A stretch of DNA of 64,000 nucleotides from the NCBI GenBank assembly GCA_035286595.1, contig DATEDA010000069.1, forward strand, positions 1 through 64,000. Direction: 5' to 3'. Shown in pieces: positions 43,932-53,584 of the stretch. A program made the position numbers and the translations under genes. The stretch is from DATEDA01 sp035286595. Lineage in GTDB: Bacteria > Pseudomonadota > Gammaproteobacteria > Burkholderiales > SG8-39. The notes under the pieces were generated by a model, which saw only the letters and a list, made by a program, of their open reading frames with translations, made no database searches and was not told where the DNA came from. Each line of letters opens with the position of its first letter. Position 1 is the stretch's first letter.

Positions 43932-45158
43932 GTGAGAGAATCGCGCGAGCTCCGCATCGCATCACGCGCCGTGCCCGTCGCCGTCCCCATCCCTTACCGC
44001 CGGCTCGCCGGGATCTACTTCGCCTATTTCGCGTTCGTCGGCGCCTTCGCGCCGTACTTCGGCCTGTACCTGCAGTCGATCGGGCAGGCGGCGTGGCAGA
44101 TCGGGCTGCTGCTGTCGCTCATGCAGCTGATGCGGATCGCCGCGCCGTATTTCTGGGCGTCGCTCGCCGACCGGCACGGCTGGCGCGCGCGGCTGCTGCA
44201 GGGGACGCTCGCCGCGGGGCTCGCGGCCTACGCCGGCGTGTTCGCGACGACCGAGTTCGCCGGGCTCTTCGTCGCGCTCGCGGGCTTCGCGTTCTTCTCG
44301 AGCGCGACGATGCCGCTCGTCGAGGCGATCACGCTCGCCGGGCTCAACGGCCGCATCGAGCGGTACGGCGGGATCCGGCTCTGGGGCTCGGTCGGCTTCA
44401 TCGTCGCGGTGCTCGGCGCCGGCTGGGTGCTCGACCGCGTGGCGATCGCCAACCTGTTGTGGATGCTTGCCGTCGCGCTGGCGGCGACGCTCGCGCTCGC
44501 GTGCTCGTTGCGCGATCGTGCGACGCTCGCGCCGCTGGCGCACGAACCGGTCTGGCGGCAGGCGCTGCGCCCCGAGATCGTGGCTTTGCTCGTCGCGAAC
44601 GTGCTCATGAACGTCGCGCACGGGCCACTTTACGCGTTCTACAGCATCTACCTTGCGGAGGTCGGCTACAGCCGGTCCGCGATCGGCCTGCTGTGGTCGC
44701 TGGGCGTCGTAGCGGAGATCGGGGTGTTCCTCGCGGCCCCGGTCTGGATGAAGCGTTTCGCCCCACCCGACGTCCTTGTCGGATGCTTCGCGCTCGCCGT
44801 CGTACGGTTCGCCCTGATCGGCTGGGGCGTTGCGAGCGTGCCGCTGCTCGTGGTCGCGCAGGTGCTGCACGCCGCGACGTTCGGCGCGTGCCACATGGCC
44901 TCGCTTGCCCTCGTGAACCGGTGGTTCACCGGCCCCCGCCAGGTCCGCGGACAAGCTCTGTATCTCTCGATCTCATTCGGGCTCGGCGGTTTCATCGGCG
45001 CCGCGGCCAGCGGGGCGGCGTGGGACGGGATCGGCCCGGCGTGGACGTTCACCGGGGCGAGCGCGGCGGCCGCGGCCGGCTTGCTCGTTCTGGTGCGACA
45101 GGCGAAACTGCTGCGGCGTGCGTCCGGTCGAACGATCGACGCGGCGACGCCGTCCTAG
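43932..45158 (+). CDS. MFS transporter (HcaT/nucleoside-symporter-like)
   Basis: A 408-residue major facilitator protein with about twelve helices. It opens with YFAYFAFVGAFAPYFGLYLQ and has the cytoplasmic loop GRIERYGGIRLWGSVGFIVA, both features of the LacY/NupG-related MFS_1_like subgroup that includes HcaT. GTG 43932 gives about 20 residues before the first helix. GTG 43971 is also possible. Substrate unknown. Divergent from the AI-2E gene. Confidence 0.83.
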   Translation: MRESRELRIASRAVPVAVPIPYRRLAGIYFAYFAFVGAFAPYFGLYLQSIGQAAWQIGLLLSLMQLMRIAAPYFWASLADRHGWRARLLQGTLAAGLAAYAGVFATTEFAGLFVALAGFAFFSSATMPLVEAITLAGLNGRIERYGGIRLWGSVGFIVAVLGAGWVLDRVAIANLLWMLAVALAATLALACSLRDRATLAPLAHEPVWRQALRPEIVALLVANVLMNVAHGPLYAFYSIYLAEVGYSRSAIGLLWSLGVVAEIGVFLAAPVWMKRFAPPDVLVGCFALAVVRFALIGWGVASVPLLVVAQVLHAATFGACHMASLALVNRWFTGPRQVRGQALYLSISFGLGGFIGAAASGAAWDGIGPAWTFTGASAAAAAGLLVLVRQAKLLRRASGRTIDAATPS

Positions 45159-45177
45159 CCGCAACCGGAGGTTGCTC

Positions 45178-45993
45178 GTGTTTCCTCGATTTCTCAAGGT
45201 CTTGGTCGTCGGCGCCGCGCTCCTTGCGGTCACCGGCTGCGCGCAGACCACGCAATCGGGCGCGGTCGGCGTCGACCGGCAGCAGGCGTTGCTCGTCTCG
45301 TCGAAGCAGGTGGACCAGGCGGCGGCGCAGCAATACGCCAAGATGATCGGCGAGGCGCAGAAGAAGGGCCTGCTCGACCACGATCCCGCGCAGGTGCAGC
45401 GAGTGCGGACGATCGCGACCCGGCTCATCGCGCAGACCGGGGTGTTCCGCCAGGATGCGTCCGGCTGGAAGTGGGAGACGCACGTGATCACCTCGAAGGA
45501 GCTCAACGCCTGGTGCATGCCGGGCGGCAAGATGGCCGTCTACACCGGCCTGATCGAGCAGCTGAAGCTCTCCGACGCCGAGCTCGCGGCGATCATGGGC
45601 CACGAGATCGCGCACGCGCTGCGCGAGCACGGCCGCGAGCGGGTCTCGCAGCAGCTCGCCACCGGGGTCGCGGTCGGCGTCGCGAGCGCGGTCCTCGGGC
45701 TGGGCCAGGGCGGCACGCAGCTCGCGGACATGGTCGCCCAGGTGACCTTCACGCTGCCCAACTCGCGGCTGCACGAGCAGGAGGCGGACCGGATCGGCGT
45801 GGAGCTCGCCGCGCGGGCCGGCTACGATCCGCGCGCCGCGGTCAACGTGTGGAAGAAGATGGCGCAGGCCGGCGGCGGCGCGCCGCCGGAGATCCTGTCG
45901 ACGCATCCCTCGCCGGAGAGCCGGATCAAGGACCTCGAGGTGTACTCGGAACGGGTGATGCCGCTCTATCAGGCCGCCCGGCGGGGCGGCTGA
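45178..45993 (+). CDS. M48 family metallopeptidase lipoprotein (LoiP/YcaL-like)
   Basis: A 271-residue periplasmic zinc protease anchored as a lipoprotein. From GTG 45178 (GGAGG ribosome binding site at 45167) the N-terminus is a lipoprotein signal with lipobox AVTGC (C21). The catalytic motif is HEIAH (142-146), with the third ligand in EQEADRIG. This matches the M48B/C peptidases LoiP, YcaL and BepA without the TPR part. Likely role is outer-membrane protein quality control. Confidence 0.9.
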   Translation: MFPRFLKVLVVGAALLAVTGCAQTTQSGAVGVDRQQALLVSSKQVDQAAAQQYAKMIGEAQKKGLLDHDPAQVQRVRTIATRLIAQTGVFRQDASGWKWETHVITSKELNAWCMPGGKMAVYTGLIEQLKLSDAELAAIMGHEIAHALREHGRERVSQQLATGVAVGVASAVLGLGQGGTQLADMVAQVTFTLPNSRLHEQEADRIGVELAARAGYDPRAAVNVWKKMAQAGGGAPPEILSTHPSPESRIKDLEVYSERVMPLYQAARRGG

Positions 45994-46091
45994 GCGCGCT
46001 CACCGAATCACGCTGCGTTGCACAATCCCCTGGCGCACTCCGGGGCGGGGGGGTGGTTCCGCTATAATTTGCAGTTCTTCAGGCCGCGACC

Positions 46092-47501
46092 ATGGCACCG
46101 CAGACCCTCTACGACAAGCTTTGGGCGAGCCACACCGTCCACGCCGAGGACGACGGCACGACGCTGCTCTACATCGACCGGCACCTCGTCCACGAAGTGA
46201 CGAGTGCCCAGGCGTTCGAAGGCCTGCGGCTCGCCGGTCGCAAGGTGTGGCGCCCGGGATCGATCGTCGCCACCGCGGACCACAACACGCCAACGAAGGA
46301 CTGGGACCAGGGGATCGCCGATCCGACCTCGCGCGTCCAGGTGGACGCGCTCGACGCGAACCTGCGCGACCTCGGCGCGAAGGCCTACTTTCCGTTTCGC
46401 GACCGCAACCAGGGCATCGTCCACGTGATCGGTCCCGAGCAGGGCGCGACGCTGCCCGGCATGACGGTCGTCTGCGGCGACAGCCACACGAGCACCCACG
46501 GCGCGTTCGCCTGCCTCGCTCACGGAATCGGCACGTCCGAAGTCGAGCACGTGTTCGCTACCCAGTGCCTGCTGACCAAGAAGTCGCGCAACCTGCTGGT
46601 GCTCGTCGAGGGACGGCTGCCGCGGGGCGTCACTGCGAAGGACGTGGCGCTCGCGATCATCGGCCGGATCGGCATCGCCGGCGGCACGGGCTACGCGATC
46701 GAGTACGGCGGCAGCGCGGTGCGAAGCCTGTCGATGGAAGGCCGGATGACCGTCTGCAACATGTCGATCGAGGCCGGTGCGCGCTGCGGCGTGGTCGCCG
46801 TCGACGAGGTGACCGTCGAGTACCTGAAGGGGCGGCGGTTCGCCCCGAAGGGCGAGCTGTGGGCGCGTGCCGTGGCGCATTGGCGCACGCTCCGGAGCGA
46901 CGACGGCGCACGCTTCGACCGGGTAGTGACCATGGAGGCGCGCGAGCTCAAGCCGCAGGTGAGCTGGGGCACGTCGCCCGAGATGGTGGTGTCGATCGAC
47001 GGTCGCGTGCCGGACCCCGACAAGGAGAAGGATCCGACCCGGCGCTCGGGGATCGAGCGCGCGCTCGGGTACATGGCGCTCGAGCCGAACACGCCGATGA
47101 CCGACATCCGGATCGACAAGGTGTTCATCGGGTCCTGCACCAACTCGCGCATCGAGGACCTGCGGGCCGCCGCGGGCGTGGTGCGCGGCCGGCGCATCGC
47201 GTCGAACGTCAGGCTCGCGCTGGTCGTCCCCGGCTCGGGACCGGTGAAACAGCAGGCCGAGCGCGAGGGGCTCGACCGCATCTTCAAGGATGCCGGGTTC
47301 GAGTGGCGCGAGCCGGGGTGCTCGATGTGCCTCGGGATGAACGACGACCGGCTGTCCCCGGGCGAGCGCTGCGCATCGACCTCCAACCGCAACTTCGAAG
47401 GGCGCCAGGGCCCCGGCGGGCGCACCCACCTCGTGAGCCCGGAAATGGCGGCCGCGGCGGCGATCGCGGGACATTTCGTCGACGTGAGGTCGTGGAGCTG
47501 A
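46092..47501 (+). CDS. leuC: 3-isopropylmalate dehydratase, large subunit
   Basis: Iron-sulfur isomerase that converts 2-isopropylmalate to 3-isopropylmalate in leucine synthesis. The 469-residue protein has the cluster cysteines in IGSCTNSR and PGCSMCLGMN, and the aconitase-family segments GDSHTSTHGAFACLAHGIGT and ADHNTPT. A TATAAT at 46063-46068 lies 24 bases before the ATG but has no clear -35 partner. First gene of leuC-leuD-leuB. leuA is not in the window. Confidence 0.96.
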   Translation: MAPQTLYDKLWASHTVHAEDDGTTLLYIDRHLVHEVTSAQAFEGLRLAGRKVWRPGSIVATADHNTPTKDWDQGIADPTSRVQVDALDANLRDLGAKAYFPFRDRNQGIVHVIGPEQGATLPGMTVVCGDSHTSTHGAFACLAHGIGTSEVEHVFATQCLLTKKSRNLLVLVEGRLPRGVTAKDVALAIIGRIGIAGGTGYAIEYGGSAVRSLSMEGRMTVCNMSIEAGARCGVVAVDEVTVEYLKGRRFAPKGELWARAVAHWRTLRSDDGARFDRVVTMEARELKPQVSWGTSPEMVVSIDGRVPDPDKEKDPTRRSGIERALGYMALEPNTPMTDIRIDKVFIGSCTNSRIEDLRAAAGVVRGRRIASNVRLALVVPGSGPVKQQAEREGLDRIFKDAGFEWREPGCSMCLGMNDDRLSPGERCASTSNRNFEGRQGPGGRTHLVSPEMAAAAAIAGHFVDVRSWS

Positions 47502-47505
47502 GCCG

Positions 47506-48147
47506 ATGGAGAAGTTCACGGTCCTGAACGGCATCGTCGCGCCTCTCGACCGGGCCAACGTCGACACCGACGTGATCATCCCGAAGCAGTTCCTGAAGTC
47601 GATCAACCGCTCGGGCTTCGGGCCAAACCTGTTCGACTCGTGGCGCTATCTCGACATCGGCGAGCCCGGAACGGACCCCGCACGGCGGGTGCCGAACGCC
47701 GACTTCGTGCTGAATCACCCGCGGTACAAGGGCGCGACCATCCTGCTCGCGCGCCAGAACTTCGGCTGCGGCTCCTCGCGCGAGCACGCCCCGTGGGCGA
47801 TGCTCGACTTCGGGTTCCGCACGGTCATTGCGCCGTCGTACGGCGACATCTTCTTCAACAACTGCTTCAAGAACGGTCTGCTTCCCGTCGTGCTGCAGGA
47901 GTCGGAGGTCGACCGCCTGTTCCACGACGTCGCGGCCTTCCCGGGGTTCCGGCTGACGGTCGACCTCGCCCAGCAGACGGTCGCCTACGCGGACGGCAGC
48001 CGGGCGTTCCGGTTCGAGGTCGACCCGTACCGCAAGTACTGCCTGCTGAACGGGCTCGACGAGATCGGGCTCACCCTGCGGCACGCGGACAAGATTCGCG
48101 ACTTCGAGGAACGCCGCAAGGCCGAGCAGCCCTGGCTGTTCGGCTGA
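47506..48147 (+). CDS. leuD: 3-isopropylmalate dehydratase, small subunit
   Basis: Swivel-domain subunit that completes the isomerase active site with LeuC. The 213-residue product has NVDTDVIIPKQFLK and the family segment NFGCGSSREHAPWAML. It follows leuC by four bases. No entericidin-like gene separates them, in contrast to many other betaproteobacteria. Confidence 0.96.
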   Translation: MEKFTVLNGIVAPLDRANVDTDVIIPKQFLKSINRSGFGPNLFDSWRYLDIGEPGTDPARRVPNADFVLNHPRYKGATILLARQNFGCGSSREHAPWAMLDFGFRTVIAPSYGDIFFNNCFKNGLLPVVLQESEVDRLFHDVAAFPGFRLTVDLAQQTVAYADGSRAFRFEVDPYRKYCLLNGLDEIGLTLRHADKIRDFEERRKAEQPWLFG

Positions 48148-48150
48148 CCG

Positions 48151-49212
48151 ATGAAGATCGCGGTTCTCCCGGGCGACGGCATCGGTCCCGAGATCGTCGC
48201 CCAGGCGGTCAAGGTGCTGAAGGCGCTCGCCCTGACGGGCCTCGAGCTCGAGGAGGCGCCGGTCGGCGGCGCCGGCTTCGACGCTGCCGGCGATCCGCTC
48301 CCCGCGCCGACGCTCGCCCTCGCCAAGACGGCCGACGCGATCCTGTTTGGCTCGGTCGGCGGGCCGCGGTACGACCAGCTCCCGCGCGCCAAGCGCCCCG
48401 AGCAGGCGCTGCTCCGCCTGCGAAAGGAGCTGGGGTTGTTCGCCAACCTGCGCCCGGCGACGATCTATCCCGAGCTCGCCGGGGCTTCGACCCTCAAGCC
48501 CGAGGTCGTCGCCGGGCTCGATCTCCTGATCTTGCGCGAGCTCACCGGCGACATCTACTTCGGCCAGCCGCGCGGCATCCGCACGCGCGAGGATGGCGAG
48601 CGTGAGGGCTTCGACACCATGCGGTACTCCGAGTCGGAGATCCGGCGCATCGCGCACGCGGCTTTCAGCGCCGCGCAGAAGCGCCGGCGGAAGCTCTGCT
48701 CGGTGGACAAGGCGAACGTGCTCGAGACCTCGCAGCTGTGGCGCGAGGTCGTCACGGCGGTGGCCAAGGACTACCCGGACGTCGAGCTGTCGCACATGTA
48801 CGTCGACAACGCCGCGATGCAGCTGCTGCGGCAGCCGAAGCAGTTCGACGTGATCGTCACCGGCAACATGTTTGGCGATATCCTGTCCGACGAGGCGTCG
48901 ATGCTGACCGGCTCGATCGGCATGTTGCCCTCGGCCTCGCTCGACGCGCGCGGCAAGGGGCTGTACGAGCCGATTCACGGGTCGGCCCCGGACATCGCCG
49001 GAAAGGACGTTGCCAATCCGCTCGCGACGATCCTGTCGGCGGCGATGATGCTGCGTTACAGCTTGAATCATGACGCCGCCGCGCAGCGCGTGGAGGGCGC
49101 GGTGCGCAAGGTGCTCGCCGGGGGCCTGCGGACCGTGGACATCCACGAGCCGGGGACGACGCGGGTGGGTACGACGGCAATGGGCGACGCGGTGGTCGCG
49201 GCGCTCGGGTAG
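48151..49212 (+). CDS. leuB: 3-isopropylmalate dehydrogenase
   Basis: NAD-dependent oxidative decarboxylase of leucine synthesis. The 353-residue protein begins MKIAVLPGDGIGPEIVAQAV and has the signature DSEASMLTGSIGMLPSAS-type segment (NMFGDILSDEASMLTGSIGM) and the substrate arginines in LLRLRKELGLFANLRP. It starts three bases after the leuD stop. Confidence 0.97.
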   Translation: MKIAVLPGDGIGPEIVAQAVKVLKALALTGLELEEAPVGGAGFDAAGDPLPAPTLALAKTADAILFGSVGGPRYDQLPRAKRPEQALLRLRKELGLFANLRPATIYPELAGASTLKPEVVAGLDLLILRELTGDIYFGQPRGIRTREDGEREGFDTMRYSESEIRRIAHAAFSAAQKRRRKLCSVDKANVLETSQLWREVVTAVAKDYPDVELSHMYVDNAAMQLLRQPKQFDVIVTGNMFGDILSDEASMLTGSIGMLPSASLDARGKGLYEPIHGSAPDIAGKDVANPLATILSAAMMLRYSLNHDAAAQRVEGAVRKVLAGGLRTVDIHEPGTTRVGTTAMGDAVVAALG

Positions 49213-49234
49213 GTCGACAAGGGGCGGGACGAAG

Positions 49235-50392
49235 ATGAGACGAGTCGGGTTCGTGGGCTGGCGCGGCATGGTCGGCTCGGTGCTGATCCAGCGCATGCGC
49301 GAAGAGCGCGACTTCGACCACATCGACCCGGCGTTCTTCACCACGTCGAACGTCGGGGGCCAAGGGCCGGACATCGGCCGCGCGACCGGCGCGCTCGGGG
49401 ACGCGCGCTCGATCGAGGCGCTGAAAGCGCTGGATGTCGTCGTCACCTGTCAGGGCAGCGACTACACGAACGAGGTGTACCCGAAGCTCCGCGCCGCGGG
49501 CTGGACCGGATACTGGATCGACGCGGCTTCGGCGCTGCGCATGAACGCCGACGCCATCATCATCCTCGACCCGGTGAACAGCGACGTCATCCAGGACGCT
49601 CTGGCCCGGGGCATCAGGAACTACATCGGGGGGAACTGCACCGTGAGCCTGATGCTGATGGGGCTCCACGGGCTGTTCAAGCACGGTCTGGTGGAGTGGC
49701 TGACCGCGATGACGTATCAGGCGGCCTCGGGCGCCGGGGCGCAACACATGCGCGAGTTGCTCGCGCAGATGGGTGCCGTGCACCGCGCGGCCGCGGACCT
49801 GCTTGCGGATCCGGCCTCCGCGATCCTCGAGATCGACCGTCGCGTCGCCGACGCGCTGCGATCGGAGCGGCTGCCGAAGGGCGAGTTCGGCGCGCCGCTC
49901 GCCGGGAGCCTGCTCGCGTGGATCGACAAGGACCTCGGCAACGGCCAGAGCCGCGAGGAGTGGAAGGCGCAGGCCGAGGGCAACAAGATCCTCGGCCGCG
50001 CCGCGAACCCGATCCCGATGGACGGGGTGTGCGTGCGGATCGGCGCGATGCGCTGTCACAGCCAGGCGGTCACGATCAAGCTCACGCGCGACGTGCCGCT
50101 CGACGAGATCCATGCGCTGCTCGCCGCAGCGAACCCCTGGGTGCGGGTCGTACCCAACGAGCGTGACGCGAGCCTGCGCGAGCTCTCGCCGGCGGCGGTG
50201 ACGGGCTCGATGCACGTGCCCGTCGGGCGGCTGCGCAAGCTGGCGATGGGGCCGCAGTACCTGGCCGCATTCACCGTCGGCGACCAGCTTCTGTGGGGCG
50301 CGGCGGAACCGTTGCGGCGTATGCTTGAGATCCTTCGTGAGCACGCGGAACCCCGCTCGCGTGGCCCGGCGCGGACGCGGGCGACCGCCTGA
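49235..50392 (+). CDS. asd: Aspartate-semialdehyde dehydrogenase
   Basis: Reduces aspartyl phosphate in the pathway to lysine, methionine and threonine. The 385-residue product from ATG 49235 starts MRRVGFVGWRGMVGSVLIQR. It has the active-site cysteine in GGNCTVSLMLMGL and the catalytic histidine region in RIGAMRCHSQAVTIKL. It is of the longer, Gram-negative Asd type. Follows leuB by 22 bases in an arrangement conserved through to fimV and truA. Confidence 0.96.
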   Translation: MRRVGFVGWRGMVGSVLIQRMREERDFDHIDPAFFTTSNVGGQGPDIGRATGALGDARSIEALKALDVVVTCQGSDYTNEVYPKLRAAGWTGYWIDAASALRMNADAIIILDPVNSDVIQDALARGIRNYIGGNCTVSLMLMGLHGLFKHGLVEWLTAMTYQAASGAGAQHMRELLAQMGAVHRAAADLLADPASAILEIDRRVADALRSERLPKGEFGAPLAGSLLAWIDKDLGNGQSREEWKAQAEGNKILGRAANPIPMDGVCVRIGAMRCHSQAVTIKLTRDVPLDEIHALLAAANPWVRVVPNERDASLRELSPAAVTGSMHVPVGRLRKLAMGPQYLAAFTVGDQLLWGAAEPLRRMLEILREHAEPRSRGPARTRATA

Positions 50393-50513
50393 TCGCGGTT
50401 CGTTTGGAGGCCTGGGTTTTCGTGCAGTATTTGGAGTCGGCACGGTCCGCGGTGGGGCGCGAAATGACTGCGCAATAGTTGGCTTGGAAGCGATTTTGAG
50501 GAGGTGGATTAGC

Positions 50514-50542
50514 TTGCATGGCTAAACCCCTGATGCTATGTT
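50514..50542 (+). promoter_or_regulatory. Possible fimV promoter
   Basis: TTGCAT (50514-50519) and TATGTT (50537-50542) are 17 bases apart, placing the transcript start near 50549. The ATG at 50538 lies inside this -10 box, which supports the later GTG (50577) as the fimV start. Both boxes are imperfect. Confidence 0.4.
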
Positions 50543-50576
50543 AGTTACCTCGATCGAAGTCCCCGAGGGGGGCACG

Positions 50577-53516
50577 GTGGGAAACCGAACGACTACAACG
50601 AGACTGCTGGCCCTTCTGACGCTCGCGTTGCTGCCGTTGGACGTGCTGGCGGCCGGTCTGGGGCGGCTCGCCGTTTTGTCCGGCCTGGGTCAGCCGCTGC
50701 GCGCCGAGATCGAGGTCGTGTCCCTGCAGCGGGGCGAAGCCGAGTCGCTGAGCGCGAGGATCGCGACGCCCGACGCGTTCCGGGAAGCGGGTGTCGAGTA
50801 TGGAGCGGCCGTACCGCGTGTCCGCACCGTGCTCGAGCGCCGGCCCAACGACCGGTACGTGATCGTCCTCTCGACCCCGCAGCCGGTCGAAGAACCGTTC
50901 CTCGATCTGCTCGTGGAATTGAACTGGGCCTCGGGTCGGCTCGTGCGGCAGTACACGTTCCTGCTCGATCCCGTGGACTACCGGGGGCCCCAGCCGATCG
51001 CCGCCGCACCGTCGCGGCCTGCGACGACCGAGGTGCGGCCGGTCGAAGCGCCACGGCCCCCGGAAGTCAGCGCGGCCGCACCGGCCGCACCCGCTGTTGC
51101 GCCGCCTGCGGCGTCCGCAGAGCCGGCGCCGTCGGCGCCTGTGGCGCCACCACCCGCCGAGACGCCAGCCGCGCAAACGCCAGCCACACCGGCACCGGCA
51201 CCGGCACCGGCTGCGCCAGCGTCGGCGGCGCAAGCACCGGCCGATGCGCCCAAGCTGGCGAGCGAGCCCGTCGCCACCTATGAAGTGCAGAAGGGCGACA
51301 CGCTGAGCAAGGTCGCGTTGCAGTACAAACCCGAGGGCGTCACGCTGCAGCAGATGCTCGTGGCCCTTTATCGCGCGAACGAGGACGCGTTCATCCAGAA
51401 GAACATGAACCTCGTCCGCGCGGGGCGCGTGCTCACGATCCCGGACCGCGAGGCCGTCGAAGCCGTCGCCCCCGCCGATGCCGGGAAGCTCTTCGTCGCG
51501 CAATGGCAGGACTTCAACGAATACCGCGCCAAGCTCGGCGGGGCAATCGCGGCGGCGCCGGCCCAGACCGAGGCGCCGCAGCAGCGCGCGGCCGGCCGGA
51601 TCACCGAGCCGCCCGAGGCGACGGCAGCCGCGCCGAAGGCCGCACCGCGCGACGAGCTGCGGGTCTCGAAGGCGGACGATGCGGCGAAGAGCGCGAAAGC
51701 CGCCGCCGCGGCCCGGGCGGACGATCTCGCGGCGCGCGAGCGCGCGCTCCAGGAAGCGAGCTCGCGCGTCGGCGACCTGGAGCGAAACGTCAAGGATCTC
51801 CAAGGTCTCGTCGAACTGAAGAACAAGCAGCTTGCCGACTTGCAGAAGCAGGCGGAGGCGGTGAAGGGTGCAGCGGCGAAGGCCACCGACGCTGAAGCCG
51901 CGAAGGCGGCGGCGGCGAAGGCCACCGCAGCGGCGAAGGCCACCGACGCTGAAGCCGCGAAGGCGGCGGCGGCGAAAGTCGCCGAGGCGGAGGCCGCGAA
52001 GGCTGCAGCGGCGAAGGCCACCGCGGCGGAGGCCGCGAAAGCCGCCGCAGCGGCGGCTGCCAAGGCGCCCGAGCCGGCGAAGGCCGTCGAGGTCGCGAAG
52101 GCGCCCGAGGCGCCCAAGGCCGCCGAGCCGGCACCGACCGCGCCCGCAAAGGCGCCCGAAGCGCCGAAAGCCGAGGCGCCCAAAGCCCCCGCGCCGCCCA
52201 AGGCTGCGGCGGCACCGAAGAAGCCCGCGCCGCCCCCGCCTCCCGAGCCGAGTCTCGTCGAAGCGATCCTGGACGAGCCGCTCTACCTCGCCGGCGGAGG
52301 GGGCGGGATCCTCGCCCTCCTGATCGGGGGGTATCTGTGGCGAAAAAAGCGCAGCGCCAAGCTGGAAAATAGCCTGCTTGGCGTGACGACCACCGATTCG
52401 AGCTCGGTCTTCGGCAGCACTGGCGGGCGCAGCATCGACACGGGTGGCAGCTCGCTCCAGACCGACTTCAGCCAGAGCGGGATCGGCGCGATCGACACCG
52501 ACGAGGTCGATCCGGTCGCGGAAGCGGACGTGTACATGGCCTACGGCCGCGACGCCCAGGCCGAGGAGATCCTCAAGGAAGCGCTGCTGAAGGACCCCAA
52601 CCGCCAGACGGTGCGCGTGAAGCTCCTCGAGATCTACGCGGCGCGCAAGGACCTGAAGGCGTTCGAGACCACGGCCGGAGAGATCTACGCCGCGAGCGGC
52701 GGTCAGGGGCCCGAGTGGCAGAAGGCGATCGAGCTCGGGCTCTCGATCGACCCGAGCAATCCGATGTACGGCGGGGGCGGCGGCCGGCGGGAGGCTGGTG
52801 GCCGCCCGCCCGAGCGCGACACCGTGGTGCTCCCGGCCGCCGGTGGCGCAGCGGCCGCGATGGCGAGCGACCTCGCGTTCGACCTGGCCGGTAGCAAGGC
52901 ACCGCCGTCGATCGACTTCGATCTGGGTGGCGGGGGCCGGGGTGCCGCCGCGGCAGTGCCCGACCTCGCGCTCGACGTGGCGAGCCAGGCGCCGGCGGAT
53001 CTCGGCTTCGACCTCAACCTCGGTGGCGACTCGCAGAAGCCCGCCGTCGAGGAGGCGAGCGATTTCTCCCCGAGCGGCACGTTCATCATGGACGCGGCCA
53101 CGAAGAAAGCGGTCAGCGACATGGTCGAGGCGCAGGGCGCGCCCGGGTCACTCGAGATCGATTTCGAGCTGCCGGGGACGAAGGGCGGCGCGACGCCCGG
53201 GGAGCAGACCGCCAGGATGCAGGCCGCACAGCCGGCCAACGTCACCGAGATCGACTTCAAGCTCGGTGAGCCGACCAAGCCGGCCGCGGCCGCAATGGAT
53301 CTCGGCGGGATCAGTTTCGATCTCGGCAAGGGCGGCGGCGAGGGTGCGCCGGTCGACGCCCGCTGGCAGGAGGTGGCCACCAAGCTCGACCTCGCCAAGG
53401 CGTACGAGGAGATGGGGGACAAGGATGGTGCGCGCGAGCTGCTGAACGAGGTCCTGAAGGAGGGCGACGCGGCCCAGCAGCAGCAGGCGAAGCAGATGCT
53501 CGCGGCAATCAGGTAG
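50577..53516 (+). CDS. fimV: FimV/HubP polar hub protein
   Basis: Inner-membrane peptidoglycan-binding hub needed for type IV pilus assembly and polar organisation. From GTG 50577 (GAGGGGGG site) the 979-residue protein has a signal peptide (to about residue 26), the FimV N-terminal domain GLGRLAVLSGLGQPLRAEIE, a Pro/Ala linker, a LysM domain (YEVQKGDTLSKVAL, about residues 237-290), a coiled-coil stretch, a long Ala/Lys/Pro-rich region, one membrane helix (LAGGGGGILALLIGGYLW) and an acidic cytoplasmic part ending in the FimV TPR domain (LDLAKAYEEMGDKDGARELL). It fits functionally with pilS-pilR at 2.6-5.6 kb. Confidence 0.92.
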   Translation: MGNRTTTTRLLALLTLALLPLDVLAAGLGRLAVLSGLGQPLRAEIEVVSLQRGEAESLSARIATPDAFREAGVEYGAAVPRVRTVLERRPNDRYVIVLSTPQPVEEPFLDLLVELNWASGRLVRQYTFLLDPVDYRGPQPIAAAPSRPATTEVRPVEAPRPPEVSAAAPAAPAVAPPAASAEPAPSAPVAPPPAETPAAQTPATPAPAPAPAAPASAAQAPADAPKLASEPVATYEVQKGDTLSKVALQYKPEGVTLQQMLVALYRANEDAFIQKNMNLVRAGRVLTIPDREAVEAVAPADAGKLFVAQWQDFNEYRAKLGGAIAAAPAQTEAPQQRAAGRITEPPEATAAAPKAAPRDELRVSKADDAAKSAKAAAAARADDLAARERALQEASSRVGDLERNVKDLQGLVELKNKQLADLQKQAEAVKGAAAKATDAEAAKAAAAKATAAAKATDAEAAKAAAAKVAEAEAAKAAAAKATAAEAAKAAAAAAAKAPEPAKAVEVAKAPEAPKAAEPAPTAPAKAPEAPKAEAPKAPAPPKAAAAPKKPAPPPPPEPSLVEAILDEPLYLAGGGGGILALLIGGYLWRKKRSAKLENSLLGVTTTDSSSVFGSTGGRSIDTGGSSLQTDFSQSGIGAIDTDEVDPVAEADVYMAYGRDAQAEEILKEALLKDPNRQTVRVKLLEIYAARKDLKAFETTAGEIYAASGGQGPEWQKAIELGLSIDPSNPMYGGGGGRREAGGRPPERDTVVLPAAGGAAAAMASDLAFDLAGSKAPPSIDFDLGGGGRGAAAAVPDLALDVASQAPADLGFDLNLGGDSQKPAVEEASDFSPSGTFIMDAATKKAVSDMVEAQGAPGSLEIDFELPGTKGGATPGEQTARMQAAQPANVTEIDFKLGEPTKPAAAAMDLGGISFDLGKGGGEGAPVDARWQEVATKLDLAKAYEEMGDKDGARELLNEVLKEGDAAQQQQAKQMLAAIR
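51870..51976 (+). repeat. 57-bp tandem duplication inside fimV
   Basis: Bases 51870-51919 recur without change at 51927-51976, a 50-base identity with a 57-base (19-codon) period, coding for the AAKATDAEAAKAAAAKA repeat. Degenerate copies continue to about 52060. The period keeps the reading frame, so copy number can change the length of the periplasmic spacer without breaking the protein. Confidence 0.85.
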
Positions 53517-53539
53517 ACGACTGCTTCGCAGACTGTCCC

Positions 53540-53563
53540 CGAAGGCCGCATCCGCGGCCTTCG
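53540..53563 (+). terminator. Hairpin after fimV
   Basis: CGAAGGCCGC (53540-53549) pairs perfectly with GCGGCCTTCG (53554-53563) around loop ATCC, starting 24 bases after the fimV stop. It is followed by TCCGTTCT, not a clean U-run, so partial termination before truA is likely. Confidence 0.55.
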
Positions 53564-53584
53564 TCCGTTCTGGATGAAACCGAA

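Noticed and set aside
51870..52230. Short regular repeats that could suggest a CRISPR array
   Set aside because: They are in-frame Ala/Lys/Pro codon repeats within fimV without unique spacers.
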